Shown: piece after piece, positions 15,901 through 22,249 of the stretch
Numbering within the stretch: position 1 is the first letter of the stretch
How the letters are laid out: every line of letters starts with the position of its first letter
Assembly (NCBI GenBank): GCA_937975745.1
Contig: CALJUK010000243.1
Coordinates: 1 to 24,170, forward strand
Source of the DNA: an uncultured Planctomycetaceae bacterium
Lineage (GTDB): Bacteria > Planctomycetota > Planctomycetia > Planctomycetales > Planctomycetaceae
Reading direction: 5' to 3'
Length of the DNA stretch: 24,170 nucleotides
Translations under genes and position numbers: made by a program
Notes under the pieces: generated by a model
Seen by the model: only the letters and a program-made list of their open reading frames with translations
Told to the model about the DNA's origin: nothing
Database searches by the model: none

Positions 15901-16845
15901 GATCATCTCCTCGACCTTCTCGTTGGCTGCGACATCCAACTTGAAGCGATCTCGCGAGGCGGCTTCCGTTCCCGATGCGCCGTCGGTCGGAGCGGGACGA
16001 TTGAGACACCAGTAGCAGGCATTCAGCAGAACGTGGCGGAACTGCCTCTGCTTGAAGTCTGAAGGATGTCCCAACGATGTGTAGAACACGCGAGACTTGT
16101 TGTATTGGTATGTCCAGGCAACCGGCATCTGAATCGGCTTGCCTTCTTCTGTCGCAAACCCCTGCAGCAGTACCTGGGCCTGCGGGCGGAGATCGAACGA
16201 TTTATACAGCGAGCCATCGCTATGGAATGCCCGCATCTTGATGCCCGCCATCAGCGGGTGTTTTTCGGCCCGTAGCTGGGTCGTGACATCGGTACCCCCT
16301 TTGTTGTTGAAATCGCCGGCATACTGGCAGCCCAGAACTTCCTGGTCGAAGTCGGGCCAGACGGCATGTCCCTCGGGTGGTTCCCCCTGCGACAGGGCGA
16401 AACCATGGCTGGAGGTCCGAATGGCCAGGAGCGGTTTCCCGGCAGCGAGGTACTTCTTCAGCAGATCGAGTTGACCGGTCGGCAGAGCCTTGCGGCGCAC
16501 ACTGAGAACGACCAGATCGGCGTCGTTGATGGCCTCGATTCCGGGGAAGCTGTTCGGATCGTCCTGTGACGCAGTCACGACGGTACTGCGAAAACCACGC
16601 GGTTCGAGTTCCTCGCGGGCAAACTGCGGTAGCGTCTCGGCCGTCTTGTAGCCTTCCTCCCCGATGAGAAACACAACTTTGGGGCCGTCGGGCTTGGAGC
16701 CGTCGGACGAAACCTCCGAAGATTTCTGCTGGGTTTCTTCGGACGCTTGAGTCGCGTGGTTGGGAAGCAGCGCGCAAAGACTGGCAGACAGCATTACGGC
16801 TGTCGCAATGAGGCAGCTGCCGGCAAAAAGTTTTCGTTGGAGCAT
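12922..16845 (-). CDS. Exported ThuA / PQQ-dehydrogenase-like / HEAT / cytochrome c fusion protein
   Basis: This 1307-residue protein has a signal peptide (about 1-35). It continues with a ThuA-like domain (about 54-285, starting PKVVFLIGEEGYKTAETL), then a PVC-type membrane-bound dehydrogenase/GSDH-like propeller (about 330-720; VLEDTDGDGTFDQAKDVITGL). HEAT-like helical repeats (about 735-1140) follow, and a C-terminal haem-binding domain with CAVCH at 1174-1178. The likely distal Met ligand is in SLMPEN (Met1270). The layout matches the planctomycete TIGR02604 plus TIGR02603 architecture. The family is thought to oxidise sugars or related compounds in the periplasm and pass electrons to its own haem; ThuA is linked to sugar metabolism. 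The substrate is unknown. The ATG at 16845 has GAGGCG close upstream, plus its own promoter candidate and a palindrome. Confidence 0.95.
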   Translation of the reverse strand: MLQRKLFAGSCLIATAVMLSASLCALLPNHATQASEETQQKSSEVSSDGSKPDGPKVVFLIGEEGYKTAETLPQFAREELEPRGFRSTVVTASQDDPNSFPGIEAINDADLVVLSVRRKALPTGQLDLLKKYLAAGKPLLAIRTSSHGFALSQGEPPEGHAVWPDFDQEVLGCQYAGDFNNKGGTDVTTQLRAEKHPLMAGIKMRAFHSDGSLYKSFDLRPQAQVLLQGFATEEGKPIQMPVAWTYQYNKSRVFYTSLGHPSDFKQRQFRHVLLNACYWCLNRPAPTDGASGTEAASRDRFKLDVAANEKVEEMIKNFAGKGEVGDDSEPTPPEEAVKLFKTYSGLEMKIVATEPTVRQPLNMNWDSRGRLWVVQYLQYPFPAGLKVVKYDQYLRAVFDKVPAAPPNHVPGQDKITVLEDTDGDGTFDQAKDVITGLNIVSSVAPGHGGIWVLNPPYLLCYPDKNRDDIPDGDPEVHLRGFGLEDTHSVANSIKWGPDGWLYGANGSTTTGTVSSAVSKNVSFKGQNIWRYHPETKVFELYAEGGGNTFSVEFDKKGRVFSGSNHGNTRGMHYAQGEYATKSWGKHGPLTNPYAFGYFEHMRHKGQTERFTQAFAIYEGGTFPPEFNGAIIAANSLHNRVWASRLFHDTSTYQTEDIAPLVLTPDRWFRPVDCKLGPDGAVYLADWYDSRLTHVDPRDNWHKSSGRLYRLQPTDYQPLKPFDLVTKSNDELLQTLDHPNRWFRQQAVQVLGERNDPTLLPQLQEIALSQTDSRALEALWTINLCVGLSDELAIPLLNHTDPNLRRWTIRLIGDRREASPSVAASLAELARVEPDAEVRSQLASSAKRLPAEHCLPIVRNLLARDEDLTDLHIPLLLWWAIESKTVSDRDAVLAFFGEEAVWKLPMVQQTVTERLMQRYAMAGGEANLDTCAQLLTLAPDAASKKLLMVGMQQAFRGRKITGLPDSLAKALDEYQKTLGESELALALRLGNQDAIKRATAMIADSQVDPDVRLLYIEILGEIKAPQAVRPLLGLLSEQGPQAYAIKRVALQALMNFDQPEIGPTIVGRMHSSLPPENDVRETAMRVVASRAEWAIPFLEQIDTWKLKKEWVPADVVQQLALHQDKTVQALVKKHWGKIRGGTPAEKQKEMDRVAALLKEGTGNPDRGKELFKKTCAVCHELFGEGGSAGPKLTGYERDNLNFMLLAIVDPSAAIREEYTTMLVVTTDGRTITGLIEDQDTRTLTLRDVKAQKTLINKEDIDILKALDVSLMPENQTKQMSDQEVRDLFAYLMSRTPRKALEAAAGAGE

Positions 16846-16863
16846 AAATCGCCTCGCCAGGAG

Positions 16864-16879
16864 TTCCGGTTAACCGGAA
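16864..16879. promoter_or_regulatory. Perfect 16-bp palindrome upstream of the fusion gene
   Basis: TTCCGGTTAACCGGAA is a perfect inverted repeat with no spacer. It lies 18 bases upstream of the fusion-gene ATG and about 75 bases downstream of the candidate -10. This is a typical place for an operator bound by a dimeric regulator, or for a 5' leader hairpin. No regulator gene is adjacent. The function is inferred. Confidence 0.5.
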
Positions 16880-16955
16880 AGCAAATAGGAAGAATCCAGG
16901 GGGTGGGTTCGCGGCTCGTTCTCGAGTGCGCGGATTCTCAGTTTCGGAAGATCTT

Positions 16956-16964
16956 ATTGTAGCA
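16956..16964 (-). promoter_or_regulatory. Extended -10 promoter candidate for the fusion gene
   Basis: Read on the minus strand, TGC-TACAAT matches an extended -10 element, with TACAAT at five of six consensus positions. It lies about 110 bases upstream of the ATG at 16845. No clear -35 box is seen, which is acceptable for an extended -10 promoter. It implies the fusion gene can be transcribed separately from the CehA-like gene upstream. Confidence 0.45.
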
Positions 16965-17024
16965 AAGCGGAACAGGGCGCGGCATCCCTGCCAATTGATT
17001 TTTGATGCCCGAACGAGCTCGCGA

Positions 17025-18617
17025 TCAGGGCTGGTTCTTCATCCGCTCGCGCAACGCTGCGATTCCCGCGTCATAAACAGCCGTCACCTGCTGTTGTTCG
17101 TCGTCGCTTGCGAACGATGCCTGCTGGACGATGAACTCCCGATTGGACTGCATTTCCTGAAGCAGGGACTCGGCCTGGAATCGCTGGAAGGGGCGTTTGC
17201 CCTGGTATGTGACGAAAATGGGTGATGTGTGGCTGAACAGCTCTTCGCCGTATTCGTTCGTCCGTGTTGGCCCTGACGACGGAGACGCACCCGGAAAAGC
17301 CGGGGGCGGTGTCCGCAGAGCAAGCCAGCAGGGCTTGTCGATAACGATTCGCTCATTAAGTGTTGCGACAAAGTGCCCCTGTTGGACCGTTGTGGGAACT
17401 CTTGCGATGACGTGTCCATTCTGGATCAATTCCAGCTGAGAAAAGTCCAACCGACCTTGCGCGGCTCCGCGGATGTGAACGGCACGTGGTGTGTCGACGG
17501 AGACCTCCCCACCGAGAGAGACATTGTCGACCTCGAATTCGAGCAGCGGACCATTGGTGATATAGCTGCGACACTTCGCCAGTTGGGCCAGCCATTGTTC
17601 GGGTGTGACGTCCCCTCGGGTGAGCGCGTAGACACGGGAAAAATCGTAGATGAACCAGTCCGTGCCGGTGGAGACGGGCACGCGAAGTCCAATATCCCAG
17701 TAGCGGTAGAAGCTGTGTTGATAGCTGCCGTGCGTGCCACCATCGAAAATGTTGTTGGCGTGCAGTCCGCCGGTGAGCCAGTTGGGAATATCTTCGAGGC
17801 CCCACTTGTTGTGGCACCAGATGATGGTTCCCCCCATCTCGCGGGCTCGGTCGATGCCGCGGCGAATCGGAATGCCGTCGGTTCCCACATGGGAGATACC
17901 GGGACCGATGCTGACCGGCAGGACCAGCTCGGGGATATTGAGCAGCATGACATGGCCGTACCCTTCGTCGCCGGCACCGAAGTTGTGTCGATGTTCTTCG
18001 CCGTTGTCGAACTGCACACCGTCCACCGACAACGCGCGCAGTTCGTCTCGCGTGTACCGGTTCGAGGTGTAGTCGACGTCGGCTTCGGCACGTTCGAGGT
18101 ACGAGACAAAGACAAGGTCGAGACCATCTGCCCGGGCGACCGATTGCAGGTACTGGTCGGACTGGTCACGAGTGACCTGACGGACGTGGACGTGGGTGTT
18201 GGCGTTTCGGTATCCGGCAGCCTGGGCGTTGTAGAAGCGGTGGAGTGGGATCCGCAAGGATTGCTCTTCGCGCCCGGTTAGATTGACGTCGACTTCGGAT
18301 CGTTCGTACTCAAGGCCGGAGAACGCAGCGACGGTCAACTGGCTGCGGGGCAGAGTTACGTCGACAGGGCCTGTTACGACCGACCATTGTTGAATCGAGC
18401 TCCCCGATCGCAGACCCAAACCGCGGGACACCAATTCGACAGGCTGTAACAACCGACCGGAAGAATCGGCGATCCGCACGAGCCCTGCAATGGGCCGCAA
18501 TGTTTCGGCGTCAATCAATTCGATGCGAAGTCGGCAGCGAGGCGTTGTCGGCTCGGCCTGAAGAAGCCAGCAGGCCGTCAGGATTGCGAGGGTGGCGGCC
18601 ACAGAGAGAGTTCGCAT
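17025..18617 (-). CDS. CehA/McbA family PHP-type metallohydrolase, exported
   Basis: This 530-residue protein has an N-terminal export signal and about 120 residues of a beta-rich domain. A PHP-like metal-binding core follows: THVHV (His142, His144), GEEHRHN (Glu207, Glu208), GYGHVML (His222), WCHNKWG (His269) and TGTDW (Asp320). This agrees with the CehA/McbA family, named after carbaryl hydrolases, whose members hydrolyse ester, amide or phosphoester bonds using bound metals. Family membership does not indicate the natural substrate here. The N-terminus contains LTAC (13-16), which could be a lipobox, so the protein may be a lipoprotein; cleavage by signal peptidase I near residue 21 is the alternative. 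The gene begins 12 bases after the upstream PPC-domain gene, and no ribosome binding site is obvious, so translational coupling is likely. Confidence 0.88.
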   Translation of the reverse strand: MRTLSVAATLAILTACWLLQAEPTTPRCRLRIELIDAETLRPIAGLVRIADSSGRLLQPVELVSRGLGLRSGSSIQQWSVVTGPVDVTLPRSQLTVAAFSGLEYERSEVDVNLTGREEQSLRIPLHRFYNAQAAGYRNANTHVHVRQVTRDQSDQYLQSVARADGLDLVFVSYLERAEADVDYTSNRYTRDELRALSVDGVQFDNGEEHRHNFGAGDEGYGHVMLLNIPELVLPVSIGPGISHVGTDGIPIRRGIDRAREMGGTIIWCHNKWGLEDIPNWLTGGLHANNIFDGGTHGSYQHSFYRYWDIGLRVPVSTGTDWFIYDFSRVYALTRGDVTPEQWLAQLAKCRSYITNGPLLEFEVDNVSLGGEVSVDTPRAVHIRGAAQGRLDFSQLELIQNGHVIARVPTTVQQGHFVATLNERIVIDKPCWLALRTPPPAFPGASPSSGPTRTNEYGEELFSHTSPIFVTYQGKRPFQRFQAESLLQEMQSNREFIVQQASFASDDEQQQVTAVYDAGIAALRERMKNQP

Positions 18618-18629
18618 GTTTCGACCACG

Positions 18630-20711
18630 CTATTTCTTCTCAACGGTCAACAGGATCAGTTCCGTCGACGGTCCGGGAAGTCCTTTACGAGTTTCACTGC
18701 TCCAGGCATCGGCGATAACGAAGCGGTATGTTCCCGGCTCGAAATTGTCCGGCACTTGCAATGGAACGTCGACCACATCTCTGCTGCCGTCCACGTTGAC
18801 CTGCGGTCCCAGGTTGCACTTGAAATGTGTCCCCGCGCGATTGATGGAGAGGCTCATCTGGCCTCGCTTTGCCTCAGGAGCGAAATGCAGTTTCACCGGT
18901 ACCTGCACGGTCTGGCCGGGTGTGGCTGTGATTTCGCGGGTGGCTGCCTGCAGGTGAAACTTCTGAGGCGGAGCAATCGCCGCTCGGGCGACTGGACTGG
19001 GGCGGAAGCGATTCGGTTCCTGCCAGAGAATCTGCGTCAGTGGCAACGCGATGTGCTCGATGACGCGCCCGTCCACCTCGGCCCGTGCCACAACTCGAAA
19101 CTCGACGACGTCACCGACGTGGGCGTCCGGTGGAGCTGTGATCGTCATAAAGCACTTGTGTCCGAAGGCGGACCTGGGCGGCTTGTAATCGCGATTCTGA
19201 GCGACCGTCTCGCTTCCCTGCCATCCTTCGGGCAGTCCTTCGATTCGCAGGTTGATGTCGGCCGTCAAATTTCCGAGGCGATGCGTTTCGATCACCAGGG
19301 CGGCAGAAGAACCGGGTCCCCAGATTGGGACGGCATCGGGCCATTGGTAGGCGTGGAAATCGGGTTCCGAGCGTCGGGCTTCCAGGCGGTACATGCTGCG
19401 CGGACCGATACTGCCGGATTGCTCGGCCACACGCACCAGATACGTTCCGTCAGCTGGCGGCGTGAAAGTCAAGAAACTGTCAAATGGAACAAACTCGTGC
19501 AGGCATTCGCTGGAAAATATCTCGCCATCGTCATTGGCAGCCAGGACCTTTCCTTTCGCATCGCGGACTTCCAGTACCGTGTCAATGGGGGACCGCAGGT
19601 GTTGCTGGGCGGTGACTGCCAAGTCGATTGCCTCGTCTTTTGTTGCTTCGATGAGATACCAGCCCGCGTCACCCCGGTTCAAAAATCGACCGTACACAGC
19701 AGATGGCAAGGGGAGAGGAAGCGGATTCTCGGCAGACGATCCCGTCGCAGTGGGTTGTTCGGGGACGTTGCCACGCAGCAGTGGCAGTTGACAGGTGTTG
19801 GGAAGTTCCGGGGGAAGACTGACGTATTGGACGGGGCCCGGCTCGTCGGTGATGAAAACTTTCGTTGTACTGCCAGGTGGAACATTCGGGCCGGAGAATT
19901 CAACGGTGACTGTCTCTCCCCGCTGGCCTCCGGCAGGAAAAACGGCCGCGGGGTAAGGAACCTCGCCCATTGTTAACCGGTAGATCATTCCCGGATCGCC
20001 GCCGTATCCCATGCCGCTGACTCGGGCGATGTACTCTCCATCCGCCGGGACGCGAAACTCAATGAGCGGATCGAGTCCGAGTTCGTCACCCGACTCGGCC
20101 AGACTGCGGCCTTCCGAATCGCGAAACTCGAGTGAGGTGTGAGTAAAGTTGCCTCCCCTGCCGTTGTACTCCATCGCATCCAGCCCGTGGCTCATGACGG
20201 CCAGAACAAGAGACTGGCCGGCGGAGGCCTTAAAGCGGAAGCAGTCCTGGTCCAGGGCAGGGGCGACACGTCCGTTGGCGACGACGGGGAGTGTGACCTG
20301 ATCGGCGTCCGACAGTTCGTTGTTCTTGTCGGTTTCGACATGTTCTGGAAGTGCCCCGACAAAGAACCAGCGGAAACTGGTCAGGCCCGCCACGCCGCCG
20401 ACCACCCGAATCATCCGCCGGCCGGGAATTGCATCGGGCGCGATGACCAGTGTTGCAGTGATCGTCCCCTGGCTTGCATCGAACTGATCAACACGGATTC
20501 CCGGAGGACCGTCGATGATCAAGCGGGTAGCCCCCACAAGGGAATTGCCGTTTCCCGTGAGCTTGATCTCGACAGTTTGTCCGGCCTGGGCGCCAGCCGG
20601 ATAAATCGAGTGCAGGACGGCGTCGTGATAGTCTGGAGCGGCGTCGACTGCGGTCACTGAAAAGGACAACGTCGAGGCGAGCACAAACAGACACGAAACC
20701 ACGATGCGCAT
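18630..20711 (-). CDS. Large secreted protein with PPC-like domains
   Basis: The protein has 693 residues from the ATG at 20711. I chose this start because it begins a clear signal peptide (MRIVVSCLFVLASTLSFS) with GAAGG eight bases upstream. A TTG at 20771 would overlap the DUF1501 gene and bury the signal. The mature part begins with an Ig-like/IPT-type segment (HSIYPAGAQAGQTVEIKLTG). Two bacterial pre-peptidase C-terminal (PPC)-like domains follow, one with DQDCFRFKASAGQSLVL and one with GDAGWYLIEATKDEAIDLAV. Each ends in a PADGxYxxRV stretch. Further beta-rich regions complete it. No catalytic site is seen. It is likely a binding or scaffold protein outside the inner membrane. Homologues often accompany DUF1501 and DUF1549 genes in Planctomycetes. 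Confidence 0.88.
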   Translation of the reverse strand: MRIVVSCLFVLASTLSFSVTAVDAAPDYHDAVLHSIYPAGAQAGQTVEIKLTGNGNSLVGATRLIIDGPPGIRVDQFDASQGTITATLVIAPDAIPGRRMIRVVGGVAGLTSFRWFFVGALPEHVETDKNNELSDADQVTLPVVANGRVAPALDQDCFRFKASAGQSLVLAVMSHGLDAMEYNGRGGNFTHTSLEFRDSEGRSLAESGDELGLDPLIEFRVPADGEYIARVSGMGYGGDPGMIYRLTMGEVPYPAAVFPAGGQRGETVTVEFSGPNVPPGSTTKVFITDEPGPVQYVSLPPELPNTCQLPLLRGNVPEQPTATGSSAENPLPLPLPSAVYGRFLNRGDAGWYLIEATKDEAIDLAVTAQQHLRSPIDTVLEVRDAKGKVLAANDDGEIFSSECLHEFVPFDSFLTFTPPADGTYLVRVAEQSGSIGPRSMYRLEARRSEPDFHAYQWPDAVPIWGPGSSAALVIETHRLGNLTADINLRIEGLPEGWQGSETVAQNRDYKPPRSAFGHKCFMTITAPPDAHVGDVVEFRVVARAEVDGRVIEHIALPLTQILWQEPNRFRPSPVARAAIAPPQKFHLQAATREITATPGQTVQVPVKLHFAPEAKRGQMSLSINRAGTHFKCNLGPQVNVDGSRDVVDVPLQVPDNFEPGTYRFVIADAWSSETRKGLPGPSTELILLTVEKK

Positions 20712-20763
20712 GGCAGAACCTTCGCTGGATGTCACAAGCAGAACCGGTCCACTGTCGCGACAA

Positions 20764-22110
20764 TTAGACAAACATCTCGCGGACTGGGTGCCCGTTGTCG
20801 GTGGTCAGAATCGGACGGCCGTCAATGTTGTGGGAGAGTTTGTTTGAGGCGACACCCAACGCGGAGTAAATTGTCGCAGCCAGATCGTGATGACTGGCGG
20901 CGGAGCCCACGACCTGGGAGCACTTGTCGTCGGTTTGACCGTGTACAAAACCGTCCATCTTCATTCCGCCACCGCTGAAGCAGATGCTGTTGACGGCGGG
21001 GTAATGGTCGCGACCGGCCAGACCGTTCACCTTGGGTGTCCGGCCGAACTCGCCCATGCAGATGACAAGCGTTGTCTCCAGCAATCCTCGCTCAGCCAGG
21101 TCTTCCAGCAACGCCGAATAGGCCTGATCCAGCTTGGGGAGCAGGGGCGTTTCCAGCTCGATGAAGTTCTTGTCGTGCGTGTCGTAGCCGTTGAATTCGA
21201 CCGTAATGAACCGGACACCCGCTTCAACCAGCCGTCGGGACAACAGGGCGGCCTGGCCTTCGCGAAAGCGGCCGTAGCGATCACGCAGGTCTGCCGGTTC
21301 CTGTTCAATCCGGAATGCCTGTTTGGCGGCCGGCGATGTAATCAGGTCGTACGCCTGATTGTAAAATTCGTTCCGCTCGGCGATGGCACCGGCTGTCTGA
21401 TCGGCAAGGCGGTGGAAGCGGTCCAACTCGGCCAGCATGCTCCGGCGGCGCTGTGTGCGATCTGCACCGACAGACGACGGAATGGAGACGTCCTCGATCT
21501 CGAAGTCCGCCGCATTCGGATCGCTCTTGATACGGAGCGGATCGTAACCTGAGCCCAGGAAGCCGGCGTGATGATACTTGATGTTACCGGCGGACAACTG
21601 CACGAAGGGAGGGAGGTTGTTGCGCCAGGAAAGCTGTTCGGAGACGACCGAACCGTAGCAGGGATGAATCACCGAACCGACCGGCTCGGCGTTCACGTCA
21701 GGGACCTGAGGGTAACCGGTCAGCATGAAGTGACACGCCTCGGCATGCTGTCCGCCGGTGTGAGCGATGGTCCGGAGTTGTCCAATCCGATGCATTTGCT
21801 GCGCGACGCGTGGCAGATGTTCGCAGACCGTCAGTCCGGGGACCGAGGTGGAAATTGGTTTGAAGTCGCCCCGGTACTCGCGCGGCGCATCGGGTTTCAT
21901 GTCGAATGTATCGATCGTGCTCAGTCCCCCGTCACACCACAGCAGAATGCAACTGAGGTTGTCGGTCGTCGTGCCGGCGGCCTGTGCACGGGATTCGAGC
22001 AGTGTTGCCAGTGAGAGTCCAAAGAACGGGAGGCTGCCGACCTTCAGGAAGGAACGCCGGTGCAAACCGTCGCATCGCCGGGATGGTTGCTGCGCGTGGA
22101 GTTCAAACAT
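20764..22110 (-). CDS. DUF1501 domain protein with Tat signal
   Basis: The 448-residue protein belongs to DUF1501 (PF07394), whose fold is related to alkaline phosphatases and sulfatases but whose activity is undetermined. The ATG at 22110 has AAAGGA eight bases upstream, while the TTG at 22134 does not look better. A twin-arginine motif, RRSFLKVG (18-25), precedes a hydrophobic stretch, so export in folded form is expected. Family blocks include LLWCDGGLSTIDTFDMKP (56-73), HTGGQHAEACHFMLTGYP, RFITVEFNGYDTHDKNF, VICMGEFGRTPKVNG and the terminal NIDGRPI. The gene lies between the DUF1549/DUF1553 gene (139-base gap) and the PPC protein (52-base gap), a standard planctomycete order. Its partner is usually the DUF1549/DUF1553 protein. 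Confidence 0.93.
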   Translation of the reverse strand: MFELHAQQPSRRCDGLHRRSFLKVGSLPFFGLSLATLLESRAQAAGTTTDNLSCILLWCDGGLSTIDTFDMKPDAPREYRGDFKPISTSVPGLTVCEHLPRVAQQMHRIGQLRTIAHTGGQHAEACHFMLTGYPQVPDVNAEPVGSVIHPCYGSVVSEQLSWRNNLPPFVQLSAGNIKYHHAGFLGSGYDPLRIKSDPNAADFEIEDVSIPSSVGADRTQRRRSMLAELDRFHRLADQTAGAIAERNEFYNQAYDLITSPAAKQAFRIEQEPADLRDRYGRFREGQAALLSRRLVEAGVRFITVEFNGYDTHDKNFIELETPLLPKLDQAYSALLEDLAERGLLETTLVICMGEFGRTPKVNGLAGRDHYPAVNSICFSGGGMKMDGFVHGQTDDKCSQVVGSAASHHDLAATIYSALGVASNKLSHNIDGRPILTTDNGHPVREMFV

Positions 22111-22249
22111 TCGCCAGTCCTTTCGCTCGCCCAACTCGGGCTATCATGGGCAGCTTTGTTCGATCCGGTCTCATCGTTCGGTGTTCTTGAGAATTCGCTG
22201 TCTTGGCTGTTCGACAGTCGCCCAGGAGATCGATTGGCTTCGGGCTGTG

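Noticed and set aside
15037..16062. A 341-codon open frame on the plus strand inside the fusion gene
   Set aside because: It is antisense to a well-supported propeller/dehydrogenase region and its translation shows no recognisable domain. GC-rich codon use readily leaves opposite frames open.
18756..19976. A 406-codon plus-strand open frame
   Set aside because: It is antisense to the PPC-domain gene, which has a signal peptide and domain structure; the antisense translation has neither.
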